A DNA stretch of 64,000 bases, taken from positions 1 to 64,000 of the forward strand of contig NZ_JNYQ01000010.1 of assembly GCF_000717245.1 (NCBI RefSeq), written 5' to 3'. The DNA is from Kitasatospora papulosa. GTDB lineage: Bacteria > Actinomycetota > Actinomycetes > Streptomycetales > Streptomycetaceae. A program made the translations under genes and the position numbers. Position 1 is the stretch's first letter. Each line of letters starts with the position of its first letter. Under the pieces are notes generated by a model that saw nothing but the letters and a program-made list of their open reading frames with translations, made no database searches and was not told the origin of the DNA. Below are positions 17,298-27,632 of this stretch, piece after piece.

Positions 17298-19124
17298 TCA
17301 GCCCACGTACGCCCCGCTGGCCGTCAGCCGCAGCGCCGTGTCGATCAGCGGCACATGGCTGAACGCCTGCGGGAAGTTCCCGACCTGCCGCTGCAGCCTG
17401 GAGTCCCACTCCTCGGCCAGCAGACCGAGGTCGTTGCGGAGGGACAGCAGCTTCTCGAAGAGCCGGCGGGCCTCGTCGACCCGGCCGATCATCGCCAGGT
17501 CGTCCGCCAGCCAGAACGAGCAGGCGAGGAAGGCGCCCTCGTCGCCCTCCAGACCGTCCACACCCGCGTCGTCGCCCTCGGTGGGATACCGCAGGACGAA
17601 GCCGTCCTCCGTGGACAGCTCCCGCTGGATCGCCTCGATGGTGCCGATGACGCGCTTGTCGTCGGGGGGAAGGAAGCCCATCTGGGGGATGAGCAGGAGC
17701 GAGGCGTCCAGTTCCTTCGACCCGTAGGACTGGGTGAACGTGTTGCGCTCGGGGTCGTAGCCGCGCTCGCAGACGTCCCGGTGGATGTCCTCGCGCAGCT
17801 GGTGCCAGCGCTCCAGGGGCCCTTCCGCGTCGCCCGCCTCGATCAGCTTGATCGTGCGGTCCACCGCGACCCAGGCCATCACCTTGGAGTGCACGAAGTG
17901 CCGGCGCGGCCCGCGGACCTCCCAGATGCCCTCGTCCGGCTCCTCCCAGTGCTTCTCCAGGTACTCGATCAGCTTGAGCTGGAGCCCCATCGCGTAGTCG
18001 TTGCGGGTCAGGCCCGTCATGTGCGCCAGATGCAGCGCCTCGGTGACCTCGCCGTACACGTCCAGCTGGAGCTGGTTCGCCGCACCGTTGCCGACCCGGA
18101 CAGGGGCGGAGTTCTCGTATCCGGGCAGCCAGTCCAGCTCCGCCTCGCCGAGCTCCCGCTCGCCCGCGATGCCGTACATGATCTGCAGGTTCTCCGGGTC
18201 GCCGGCGACGGCACGCAGCAGCCACTCGCGCCAGGCACGGGCCTCCTCGCGGTACCCCGTGCGCAGCAGGGAGGAGAGCGTGATCGCCGCGTCCCGCAGC
18301 CAGGTGTAGCGGTAGTCCCAGTTCCGCGAGCCGCCGATGTCCTCCGGGAGGGAGGTGGTCGGGGCCGCCACGATGCCGCCGGTCGGCGCGTAGGTGAGCG
18401 CCTTCAGCGTGATCAGTGAGCGGACCACGGCCTCACGGTAGGGGCCGTGGTACGTGCACTGCTCGACCCAGTCGTGCCAGAACTCCTCCGTCGCCGTGAG
18501 CGACGACTCGGGTTCCGGCACGCTCGGCGGCTCGTGGTGCGAGGGCTGCCAGCTGATCGTGAACGCGATCCGGTCGCCCGGGGCCACGGTGAAGTCGGAG
18601 TAGGTGGTCAGGTTCTGGCCGTACGTCTCCGCCTCCGTGTCCAGCCACACCGAGTCGGGCCCGGCGACGGCGACCGTACGGTTGTCGACCTTGTGCACCC
18701 AGGGGGTGACCCGCCCGTAGCTGAAGCGCATCCGCAGTTCGGAGCGCATCGGAACCCGGCCGCTCACGCCTTCCACGATGCGGATGAGCTGCGGAGCTCC
18801 GTCACGCGGCGGCATGAAATCGGTCACGCGGACCGTGCCGCGGGGGGTGTCCCACTCCGATTCGAGGACGAGTGAGTCGCCGCGATAGCGGCGCCGGTCC
18901 GCGGTCGGGGGCTCCGCGCCCTCGGGACGGGCGGGGCCCAGCCGCCAGAAACCGTTCTCCTCCGTTCCGAGGAGTCCGGCGAAAATTGCGTGTGAATCGA
19001 AACGTGGGAGGCACAGCCAGTCCGCTGTGCCGTCCCGGCAGACCAGGGCTGCGGTCTGCATGTCTCCGATGAGTGCGTAATCCTCGATGCGCCCGGCCAC
19101 GTGCTTCTCCAGTCGAACGGCCAT
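17298..19124 (-). CDS. GH15 glycoside hydrolase (glucoamylase/trehalase type)
   Basis: The 608-residue protein has a trehalase-like N-terminal beta-sandwich (RIEDYALIGDMQTAALVCRD; WLCLPRFDS) and an (alpha/alpha)6 GH15 catalytic domain. Conserved elements are GGSRNWDYRYTWLRDA near residue 266, the general-acid region EEPDEGIWEVRGP near 390 and a late glutamate around EDGFVLRYPTEGDD. No signal peptide is seen, so it acts in the cytoplasm. Mycobacterial proteins with this architecture are alpha,alpha-trehalases, so hydrolysis of trehalose or a maltooligosaccharide is likely. Start ATG 19124; an unusually large intergenic region lies upstream. Confidence 0.9.
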   Translation of the reverse strand: MAVRLEKHVAGRIEDYALIGDMQTAALVCRDGTADWLCLPRFDSHAIFAGLLGTEENGFWRLGPARPEGAEPPTADRRRYRGDSLVLESEWDTPRGTVRVTDFMPPRDGAPQLIRIVEGVSGRVPMRSELRMRFSYGRVTPWVHKVDNRTVAVAGPDSVWLDTEAETYGQNLTTYSDFTVAPGDRIAFTISWQPSHHEPPSVPEPESSLTATEEFWHDWVEQCTYHGPYREAVVRSLITLKALTYAPTGGIVAAPTTSLPEDIGGSRNWDYRYTWLRDAAITLSSLLRTGYREEARAWREWLLRAVAGDPENLQIMYGIAGERELGEAELDWLPGYENSAPVRVGNGAANQLQLDVYGEVTEALHLAHMTGLTRNDYAMGLQLKLIEYLEKHWEEPDEGIWEVRGPRRHFVHSKVMAWVAVDRTIKLIEAGDAEGPLERWHQLREDIHRDVCERGYDPERNTFTQSYGSKELDASLLLIPQMGFLPPDDKRVIGTIEAIQRELSTEDGFVLRYPTEGDDAGVDGLEGDEGAFLACSFWLADDLAMIGRVDEARRLFEKLLSLRNDLGLLAEEWDSRLQRQVGNFPQAFSHVPLIDTALRLTASGAYVG

Positions 19125-19532
19125 GTCGCCCCGCAGGGCGCTTACTGCTGGTCAAGGGGTCGTTGTAGTAGAACCGACGAGCTCTTGCGCGGGTGAGCGG
19201 GCTGGGGTGGAGCCGCTGGGCCGGCCAACTCGGCAGCGAGTGTCCGAGCAGGATACGACGCGCCCGGGGGTTCCGCGCGACTGTCCACAAGTTGTCCGTC
19301 GTCTGTCACCGGCGAATGGGTGGGACGTGAAACGGACGTGATGATCTTGTGACGGCGAGGGGGGAGGCATGGTCGGAAGCGGCCTCGGTTTGTCGCTGTT
19401 ACCCTGGTAGCCCGTGGACCGGTGGTCGTCCCGACAGTGGACGAGGCCCCCGAACCGCAGCGACGGCACCTCCGGAAATCTCCGTGAGGCACGCCGGAAC
19501 GCACCTCACGATCGCGACCACGGGAGCCCCCT
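19125..19532. other. Divergent intergenic region, GH15 / pyrG
   Basis: 408 bp without a convincing gene. It must contain the promoters of the GH15 gene (minus) and of pyrG (plus). A GGGAG ribosome-binding site precedes pyrG at 19522-19526. I see no clear operator or riboswitch, and no C-run like the pyrG attenuator of Gram-positive cocci or bacilli. Confidence 0.6.
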
Positions 19533-21209
<1,677 letters not shown>

Positions 21210-21222
21210 GGCGATACGGTTG

Positions 21223-21260
21223 ACCGGGGTACGGATCCTTCACGGGATGCGTGCCCCGGT
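21223..21260 (+). terminator. Terminator downstream of pyrG
   Basis: An 11-bp stem with one mismatch (21223-21233 / 21250-21260) followed by TTCTGTTTGTT, an unusually T-rich tail for this genome. It separates pyrG from the NUDIX gene. Confidence 0.7.
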
Positions 21261-21286
21261 TTCTGTTTGTTCGTGGGAGGACGTAC

Positions 21287-21913
21287 ATGGGTTTCCAGGA
21301 CACACCCGAGGAGTGGCAGGTCACCGCGACGGTGACGCCCTTCACCGGTAACAAGACCAGCGTCCGCACCGACGACGTCGTGATGCCCGACGGAAGCGTC
21401 CACAGCCGTGACTACCAGGTCCACCCCGGTTCGGTGGCCGTGCTCGCGCTCGACTCGGACAACCGCGTCCTCGTCCTGCGGCAGTACCGGCACCCGGTCC
21501 GCCACAAGCTCTGGGAGATCCCGGCGGGGCTGCTCGACATCCCCGGCGAGAACCCGCTGCACGCCGCCCAGCGGGAGCTGTACGAGGAGGCCCACGTCAA
21601 GGCCGAGGACTGGAGGGTGCTCGCCGACGTCTACACGACTCCCGGCGGCTGCGACGAAGCCGTACGCGTCTTCCTCGCGCGGGACCTCTCCGAGGCCGAG
21701 GGCGAGCGCTTCGAGGTCTCCGAGGAGGAGGCCGACATGGAGCAGGCGCGGGTGCCGCTGGAGGAGCTCGTGCGGGGGGTCGTCGCCGGGGATCTGCACA
21801 ACAACTGTCTGGTCGTGGGCGTCCTGTCGCTGACCGCGGTGCTCGCGGGTGACGGGGTGGAGTCGCTCCGCCCGGCCGACGCGCCCTGGCCGGCCCGGCC
21901 GTTCGAGGCCTGA
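21287..21913 (+). CDS. NUDIX hydrolase, ADP-ribose pyrophosphatase type
   Basis: The 208-residue protein has a complete Nudix box (GLLDIPGENPLHAAQRELYE, then EA) and the preceding RQYRHPVRHKLWEIPAG typical of ADP-ribose/ADP-sugar pyrophosphatases, which cleave ADP-ribose to AMP and ribose 5-phosphate. TGGGAGG at 21274-21280 decides the ATG at 21287 over an upstream in-frame ATG. Its position next to pyrG is common in streptomycetes. ADP-ribose removal would fit the NAD turnover genes 10 kb away, but no direct link is seen. Confidence 0.9.
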   Translation: MGFQDTPEEWQVTATVTPFTGNKTSVRTDDVVMPDGSVHSRDYQVHPGSVAVLALDSDNRVLVLRQYRHPVRHKLWEIPAGLLDIPGENPLHAAQRELYEEAHVKAEDWRVLADVYTTPGGCDEAVRVFLARDLSEAEGERFEVSEEEADMEQARVPLEELVRGVVAGDLHNNCLVVGVLSLTAVLAGDGVESLRPADAPWPARPFEA

Positions 21914-22130
21914 GGCCGAACTCTCCGTCCTCCGTCCTGTCTGCGGCCCGGCTCCTGTCGGGCCGCAGGCCGTTCCGGGCCACAAGGGGCCGATCGTACG
22001 AAAAGCTGATCCGATCGAGGGATCCGTCCGCCGCGCTCGGCCATGATCGTCCGCATCACTGAACTACGCTCGAAAGGCCCCGTCCGGACTTCCGGCGGGC
22101 AACCGCGTGCAGTGAAGTGGAGCGTGGCCC

Positions 22131-24203
22131 GTGACGGATCAGGCGGTGGACACCAACGGCCCGGCCGGAGTGGCGGGGACGGCGGGAGCCAAGGAGCCGC
22201 CGGATGTGACGCCACCTCACTTCTTCGGGCGCGAACGTGAGTTGAAGGCTCTCGAGGAGGACATCGAGGGTGCGGGACTGGACACCCTGGCCGGTCGTAA
22301 GGCCGCCCGCGCCCGGGTCCTGCTGATCGCCGGACGACCCGGATCCGGACGCACCGCGCTCGCCTCCGAACTGGCCCGCCGGCTCGCCGAACCCGGCGAC
22401 CACCCCGACGGGGTCTTCCGGGTCGCGCTCACCGAGCCCGGCGGCGAGCGGGTACCCGCGGAACGCACCGCACGCACGCTCCTGGAGCTGCTCTCCGTCG
22501 CGGCCCCGCCCGGAGCCGGCGAGGACGAGCTGTCCGAGATGGTCCGCGAGGCGTTCTCCGCACGGCGTGCCCTGATCCTGCTCGACGACGCGGTGGACGC
22601 CGAACAGGTCGACCCGCTGTTGCCCGACAACCCGGACTGCCTGGTCGTCGCCACGTCGACCGGTCCGCTCACCGGGATCCCCGGCGTCCGGCCGTGCACC
22701 CTCGGCGGGCTGGACCCGGGTTCGGCCGTGCACCTGCTCGCGAGCACCATCGGCCAGGTCCGGATCACGGTCGACCCGCGGACGGCCGAGGCCCTGGCGG
22801 AGGAGTGCGGGGGACAGCCCGCGGCGCTGACCCTGGTCGCGGGCTGGCTCGCCGCACGCCCCGGAGCCTCGGTCGCCGACGTCCTCAAGCAGCTGCGCGA
22901 CCAGCCCGACGACCCCGAACAGCCCTCCGGGGACCGGCCGCTGGCCCGCGCCTTCCGGCTGGTCCACGACTCGCTCCCGCCCGCCGCCGCCGGGATACTG
23001 CGCCTGCTCGCCCTCGCCCCCGCCGGGCTGGCCGACGCCCACACCGCCTCCGCGCTGGCCGGCTGCTCGGTCACGGTCGCCCGGACGACCCTCGACGACT
23101 TCGTCCGGTTCGGACTGCTCAGGACGAACGGCGCCGCGCTGCCGCAGTACGAGGTGCCCGGCTGCCTCGCCCCACTGGTCCGTTCGGCCCTGGAGGAGCG
23201 GGAGCGGCCCGCCGAGATCCAGCTGGCCAGGGCCAGGATGCTGGAGCGGACCGTACGACGGCTCCAGGCCTGCCGCGCGGTCACCGATCCCGAGGACTCC
23301 CCGGCCCGCCTCCGGCTCGCGGGCCTTCCGCGCTCGTTGCGCTTCCCCCACCCGGAGGCCGCCGCCGAGTGGCTGCGCATCCGTGAACCCGCCCTGCTGG
23401 CCGCCGCCCGGGCGGCGGTGCGCGACGGGGACCTGGACACCCTCGCCCGCCGGCTGGTGGCGGCGCTCGTCCGCGCGCTGGCCGTGCACCGGGGCACCGA
23501 GGAGGCCGCTCCCGTCCTGTACGGGCTGCACAGCCTGGTCCTCGACGTGGCGGAGCGCCGCGATCTGCCCCGGGAGAAGGCCGCCGCCCTGCTCAACCTC
23601 GCCGATCTGGACGCCCGGACCGGCCGGACGCGGGAGGCACTGGCCCGCTACCGGGCCGCGCTCGACGCCGGGCGTGCGGCGAAGGACCTCTACGCGACCG
23701 GCAGGGCGATGGAATCCGCGGGCGGCGCCTACGCGGAGCTCGGGGACTACAACCGGGCGTCCGACTGGTACGGCAGGGCGCTCGCGCAAAGGCTCACGCA
23801 GGGGGAGCGGGCCGACGCGGCACGGCTGTACGGGCGGCTCGGAGCCGTCCACACCTACGCCGGCCGCTACGGCGAGGCGCTGCGCGACTGGCGCGCGGCG
23901 GCGGCCGGCCACCGCAGGCTCGGGGACCGGTCCGCCCAGGCGCGGGCGCTCAGCGAGGCGGCCCGGGTTCAGGAGTACGCGGGCAGGCCGCAGGAGTCGC
24001 TCCACACCTGCCGGGAGGCGGTCGACCTGGCTCGCGGGGCGGGTGACGTGCGGCTTCAGGCCGCCCTGGAGCTCAGGCTGGCGGACACTCTGGACCGGCT
24101 GGGGGACCCGGCGGCCGCCCGGCTGCACCGGGCGACGGCGGACAGACTGCTCGGCGAGGAGGGGTCGGCCTACGAAATCCGTAGTGCTTCGAGTGAAACT
24201 TAA
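22131..24203 (+). CDS. STAND/NB-ARC-like NTPase with C-terminal TPR repeats
   Basis: The 690-residue protein resembles the ATPase-TPR half of AfsR/SARP regulators. FFGRERELKALEEDIEG introduces an NTPase domain with P-loop GRPGSGRT (68-75), a Walker B-like ALILLDDAV, and a winged-helix-like arm. The C-terminal third has TPR repeats (NLADLDARTGRTREALARYRAALDAG; AGGAYAELGDYNRASDWYGR; RLGAVHTYAGRYGEALRDWR). No DNA-binding domain, kinase or other effector is attached. The P-loop Lys is Arg (Arg74), so ATP use may be altered. Start GTG 22131. It sits alone between the NUDIX gene and ald. Partner and pathway unknown. Confidence 0.8.
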   Translation: MTDQAVDTNGPAGVAGTAGAKEPPDVTPPHFFGRERELKALEEDIEGAGLDTLAGRKAARARVLLIAGRPGSGRTALASELARRLAEPGDHPDGVFRVALTEPGGERVPAERTARTLLELLSVAAPPGAGEDELSEMVREAFSARRALILLDDAVDAEQVDPLLPDNPDCLVVATSTGPLTGIPGVRPCTLGGLDPGSAVHLLASTIGQVRITVDPRTAEALAEECGGQPAALTLVAGWLAARPGASVADVLKQLRDQPDDPEQPSGDRPLARAFRLVHDSLPPAAAGILRLLALAPAGLADAHTASALAGCSVTVARTTLDDFVRFGLLRTNGAALPQYEVPGCLAPLVRSALEERERPAEIQLARARMLERTVRRLQACRAVTDPEDSPARLRLAGLPRSLRFPHPEAAAEWLRIREPALLAAARAAVRDGDLDTLARRLVAALVRALAVHRGTEEAAPVLYGLHSLVLDVAERRDLPREKAAALLNLADLDARTGRTREALARYRAALDAGRAAKDLYATGRAMESAGGAYAELGDYNRASDWYGRALAQRLTQGERADAARLYGRLGAVHTYAGRYGEALRDWRAAAAGHRRLGDRSAQARALSEAARVQEYAGRPQESLHTCREAVDLARGAGDVRLQAALELRLADTLDRLGDPAAARLHRATADRLLGEEGSAYEIRSASSET

Positions 24204-24347
24204 TGCTTTGTAAGGCTAGACAGTGAGAACTCCTTCATTAATGATGGCTCTGCCGCACATCACCGCGGTGTCTCCCCCTATGCTTGGTTCATGCGGGTAC
24301 ATCCCGTTATGCCCGAGCGACTCTCCGAGCCAAGGACCGTGATCGAC

Positions 24348-25463
24348 GTGAAGGTCGGCATCCCCCGCGAAGTCAAGAACAACGAGTTCCGGGTGGCGAT
24401 CACCCCTGCCGGAGTGCATGAGCTCGTCCGTCACGGCCACCAGGTCCTCGTCGAGCGGCATGCGGGCGAGGGCTCCTCCATCCCGGACGCGGAGTACGTC
24501 GCCGCCGGCGCGCAGATCCTGCCCACCGCCGACGAGGTCTGGGCCGCCGCGGACCTGCTGCTCAAGGTCAAGGAGCCCGTCGCCGAGGAGTACCACCGCC
24601 TCCGCAAGGGCCAGACGCTCTTCACCTACCTCCACCTCGCCGCCTCCCGCGCGTGCACGGACGCCCTGCTCGAGTCGGGCACGACCGCCATCGCCTACGA
24701 GACCGTCGAGACCGCGACCCGCGCGCTGCCGCTGCTCGCCCCGATGTCCGAGGTCGCCGGCCGTCTCGCCCCGCAGGTCGGCGCGTACCACCTGATGCGC
24801 TCGGTCGGCGGGCGGGGTGTGCTCCCCGGCGGTGTCCCCGGCACCGGGTCGGCCAGGGCCGTCGTCATCGGCGGCGGGGTCTCCGGCTGGAACGCCACGC
24901 AGATCGCCGTCGGGCTCGGCTTCCACGTCACGCTGCTCGACAAGGACATCAACAAGCTGCGCGAGGCGGACAAGGTCTTCGGTACGAAGGTGCGCACGGT
25001 CGTCTCCAACGCCCTGGAGCTGGAGAAGGCCGTCGTCGAGGCCGACCTCGTCGTGGGCGCCGTGCTGATCCCGGGTGCGAAGGCACCGAAGCTGGTCACC
25101 AACGAGCTCGTCGCCCGGATGAAGCCCGGAAGTGTTCTTGTCGACATCGCGATCGACCAGGGAGGCTGCTTCGAGGACTCGCATCCGACGACGCACGCCG
25201 AGCCGACCTTCCCGGTCCACGACTCGGTCTTCTACTGCGTCGCGAACATGCCGGGTGCGGTGCCCAACACCTCCACCTACGCGCTCACCAACGCCACGCT
25301 GCCCTACATCCTGGAGCTCGCGAACCGGGGCTGGGTCGAGGCCCTGCGCCGCGACGCCGCGCTCGCCAAGGGTCTCAACACCCATGACGGCCAGGTGGTT
25401 TACCGCGAGGTCGCCGAGGCGCACGGTCTCGACCACGTCGAACTGAGCACGCTCCTCGGCTGA
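24348..25463 (+). CDS. ald: Alanine dehydrogenase
   Basis: The 371-residue enzyme, exactly the usual length, interconverts L-alanine and pyruvate with NAD+. It shows KVGIPREVKNNEFRVAITP, the active-site Lys of DLLLKVKEP and His of YLHLA, the NAD-binding VIGGGVSGWNATQIA and the C-terminal NMPGAVPNTSTYALTNATLP. GTG 24348 was chosen over GTG 24339 and ATG 24291 because family members begin at MKVGIP and AAGGA (24332-24336) is then properly spaced. Upstream lies the palindrome TCATTAATGA (24235-24244), a possible regulator site. A strong terminator follows. Confidence 0.94.
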   Translation: MKVGIPREVKNNEFRVAITPAGVHELVRHGHQVLVERHAGEGSSIPDAEYVAAGAQILPTADEVWAAADLLLKVKEPVAEEYHRLRKGQTLFTYLHLAASRACTDALLESGTTAIAYETVETATRALPLLAPMSEVAGRLAPQVGAYHLMRSVGGRGVLPGGVPGTGSARAVVIGGGVSGWNATQIAVGLGFHVTLLDKDINKLREADKVFGTKVRTVVSNALELEKAVVEADLVVGAVLIPGAKAPKLVTNELVARMKPGSVLVDIAIDQGGCFEDSHPTTHAEPTFPVHDSVFYCVANMPGAVPNTSTYALTNATLPYILELANRGWVEALRRDAALAKGLNTHDGQVVYREVAEAHGLDHVELSTLLG

Positions 25464-25486
25464 GTGGTCAACCCTCTCCGTCAACC

Positions 25487-25537
25487 TCATGCGTCCGGCC
25501 GGACCTTGCCCAGCAAGGTCCGGCCGGACGCATGAGA
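25487..25537 (+). terminator. 24-bp perfect hairpin terminator after ald
   Basis: Arms 25487-25510 and 25514-25537 are perfectly complementary over 24 bp with a 3-nt loop, one of the strongest hairpins in the window. Confidence 0.85.
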
Positions 25538-25779
25538 GGCTTCGGTCCAACTCGCCGGAGTCGTGACCCCGCACCCGATTTGCACCCCTGGGAAAGATGC
25601 GCTCGGAGTGCTCCACGCTCTTGACAGACCGGTGTTCGATTGCCGACACAACGGGCCGGGTCCGGTGGATTGTGTTGCTGCGAACCGGTGACACGCCATA
25701 GAGTCGCCAATCGTCGGCATGGTGCCACGCTGACCTATCGATAAGTGTCCTGGTCACATCCAAGGAGGTAAGACGACTT
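25538..25779 (+). promoter_or_regulatory. Promoter/leader region of the parA gene
   Basis: About 240 bp without a gene, after the ald terminator. A perfect TTGACA (25621-25626) lacks a good -10 partner; TTGCTG (25675) with TAGAGT (25699) at 18-bp spacing is a better candidate pair. AAGGAGGT at 25762-25769 is a full-consensus ribosome-binding site, ten bases before the GTG. Confidence 0.5.
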
Positions 25780-26940
25780 GTGAATGAGTCGACAATTACT
25801 CCCGGGGGTGGTCAACCAGGGATGCCTGCACGGGGTCTGAGCCCGATCGGGCTCGAAGCTGTCGGCTCCGTCGCGGTCCGCACCTTCGCCACCCAACAGC
25901 ACATGACGACAGCCCCCCAGATGATGGACGGCCTACACGTGAACGCCATGGCCGGCAACGAAAGTGGCCGAGAGACCTCCCACTTCGCCGACTTCGCCGA
26001 GGTGCCCGAGGGGCACTTCTACGACCCCGATGCCGAATACGAGCCCGATCCGGAGTACGCGGCCACCCTCGCGCCCGACGCCGCTCGCCAGCGCCGCGAG
26101 CGGATCGGCCCGACGGGCCGGCCGCTGCCGTACTTCCCGATCCCCGGTCCGCTGACCGATCACGGCCCCGCCAAGATCATCGCGATGTGCAACCAGAAGG
26201 GCGGCGTCGGCAAGACGACGTCGACCATCAACCTGGGCGCCGCGCTCGCGGAGTACGGCCGGCGCGTCCTGCTCGTCGACTTCGACCCGCAGGGAGCCCT
26301 GTCCGTCGGCCTCGGGGTCAACCCGATGGAGCTCGACCTCACCGTCTACAACCTGCTCATGGAGCGGGGCATGGCGGCCGACGAGGTCCTGCTGAAGACG
26401 GCCGTGCCCAACATGGACCTGCTTCCCAGCAACATCGACCTCTCCGCCGCCGAGGTGCAGCTGGTGAGCGAGGTGGCCCGGGAGTCGACGCTGCAGCGCG
26501 CCCTCAAGCCGCTGCTGGCCGACTACGACTACATCGTGATCGACTGTCAGCCCTCGCTCGGCCTGCTCACCGTGAACGCCCTGACGGCGGCTCACAAGGT
26601 GATAGTCCCGCTCGAGTGCGAGTTCTTCGCGCTGCGTGGTGTGGCGCTGCTCACCGAGACGATCGAGAAGGTCCAGGAGAGGCTCAACCCCGAGCTGGAG
26701 CTGGACGGCATCCTCGCCACCATGTACGACTCCCGCACGGTCCACAGCCGTGAGGTGCTCGCGCGCGTCGTCGAGGCCTTCGACGACCACGTCTACCACA
26801 CCGTCATCGGCCGCACCGTGCGTTTTCCGGAGACCACGGTCGCCGGTGAACCCATCACCACGTACGCGTCGAACTCGGTCGGTGCCGCCGCCTATCGCCA
26901 GCTCGCCAGGGAGGTGCTCGCCCGGTGTCACGCCGAGTGA
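25780..26940 (+). CDS. ParA/Soj-family ATPase linked to scpAB
   Basis: The 386-residue protein has a ParA/MinD-type deviant Walker A (KGGVGKTT, 140-147), DFDPQGALSVGLG, YIVIDCQPSLGLLT and a complete C-terminal ParA half. About 135 residues precede the ATPase core and are rich in acidic residues and Met/Gly, with VPEGHFYDPDAEYEPDPEY. This extension is absent from chromosomal ParA next to the origin. ParA proteins bind DNA nonspecifically as ATP dimers and position cargo. Position just upstream of scpA-scpB suggests work with SMC condensin rather than a ParB/parS pair; no parB is present. Confidence 0.88.
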   Translation: MNESTITPGGGQPGMPARGLSPIGLEAVGSVAVRTFATQQHMTTAPQMMDGLHVNAMAGNESGRETSHFADFAEVPEGHFYDPDAEYEPDPEYAATLAPDAARQRRERIGPTGRPLPYFPIPGPLTDHGPAKIIAMCNQKGGVGKTTSTINLGAALAEYGRRVLLVDFDPQGALSVGLGVNPMELDLTVYNLLMERGMAADEVLLKTAVPNMDLLPSNIDLSAAEVQLVSEVARESTLQRALKPLLADYDYIVIDCQPSLGLLTVNALTAAHKVIVPLECEFFALRGVALLTETIEKVQERLNPELELDGILATMYDSRTVHSREVLARVVEAFDDHVYHTVIGRTVRFPETTVAGEPITTYASNSVGAAAYRQLAREVLARCHAE

Positions 26941-27530
26941 GTCTGCCGGGGGCCGACGAGCTGTTCCGTACCACCGGGGGCGTGGGCCTGCAGGCCTCGT
27001 CCCCAGCCGAGCGGCGACGCAAGGCGAACGGCGAGGCGCGGATCCCCGCGCCGGCCGGAGCGAGTGATCCGGCGCCGGACGCCGGAGGCCAGGGCGGAGC
27101 GGCGACCGGCGGTGACGCCCCCGCCGAGGCGTCCCAGGAGGAGCACTCGGCGGCCGACGCCGACGGCGGAGGCTCGCGCAACCGCGGCGACGGGGACGAC
27201 CGCGCCGCAGCCGCCCAGCCCCGCACCCGTGGCGCGGCCCCGCAGGAGCCGGCTCCCACCGTCCAGCCGCAGCGCGGACGCGGGGGCGGGGGCGGGCGCG
27301 GAGCGAACCGCCGACCCAGCGGCCGGGAGCGTCACGACGAGAAGATCACCGTGTACGTGTCGGCCGAGGAACTGATGGACCTCGAGCACGCGCGCCTCGT
27401 GCTGCGCGGTGAGCACGGACTGGCCGTCGACCGCGGGCGCATCGTCCGGGAGGCGGTCGCCGTCGTACTGGCCGACCTGGAGTCGCGCGGCGACGCGAGC
27501 ATCCTCGTACGGAGGCTGCGGGGCCGCTGA
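26925..27530 (+). CDS. Conserved hypothetical protein with disordered basic region, RHH-like C-terminus
   Basis: The 201-residue protein starts at GTG 26925, overlapping the parA gene by 16 bp. Residues ~20-135 are low-complexity Ala/Gly/Arg/Pro ending in a run of RGGGGG and RPSGRERHDEK. The last ~63 residues (KITVYVSAEELMDLEHARLV, then LDRGRIVREAVAVVLADLE-like sequence) have the strand-helix-helix pattern of ribbon-helix-helix DNA-binding proteins. I infer a DNA-binding partner of the adjacent ParA or of ScpAB-SMC. This is from pattern only; the family has no function I know. Confidence 0.75.
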   Translation: MSRRVSLPGADELFRTTGGVGLQASSPAERRRKANGEARIPAPAGASDPAPDAGGQGGAATGGDAPAEASQEEHSAADADGGGSRNRGDGDDRAAAAQPRTRGAAPQEPAPTVQPQRGRGGGGGRGANRRPSGRERHDEKITVYVSAEELMDLEHARLVLRGEHGLAVDRGRIVREAVAVVLADLESRGDASILVRRLRGR

Positions 27531-27632
27531 GCGGTGCCGCGCCGGTAGCCTGCCGGGGGAGGGCCGCCGTAGGGGCGGCCCCGCCCCCGGGGCCCGCCGC
27601 CCGCCCTCCGCCGCATCCTTGGACCCCCGCAC

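Noticed and set aside
24235..24244. TCATTAATGA palindrome upstream of ald as a defined operator
   Set aside because: Only 10 bp with no second copy or known match; recorded in the ald entry as a possibility and not as a feature.
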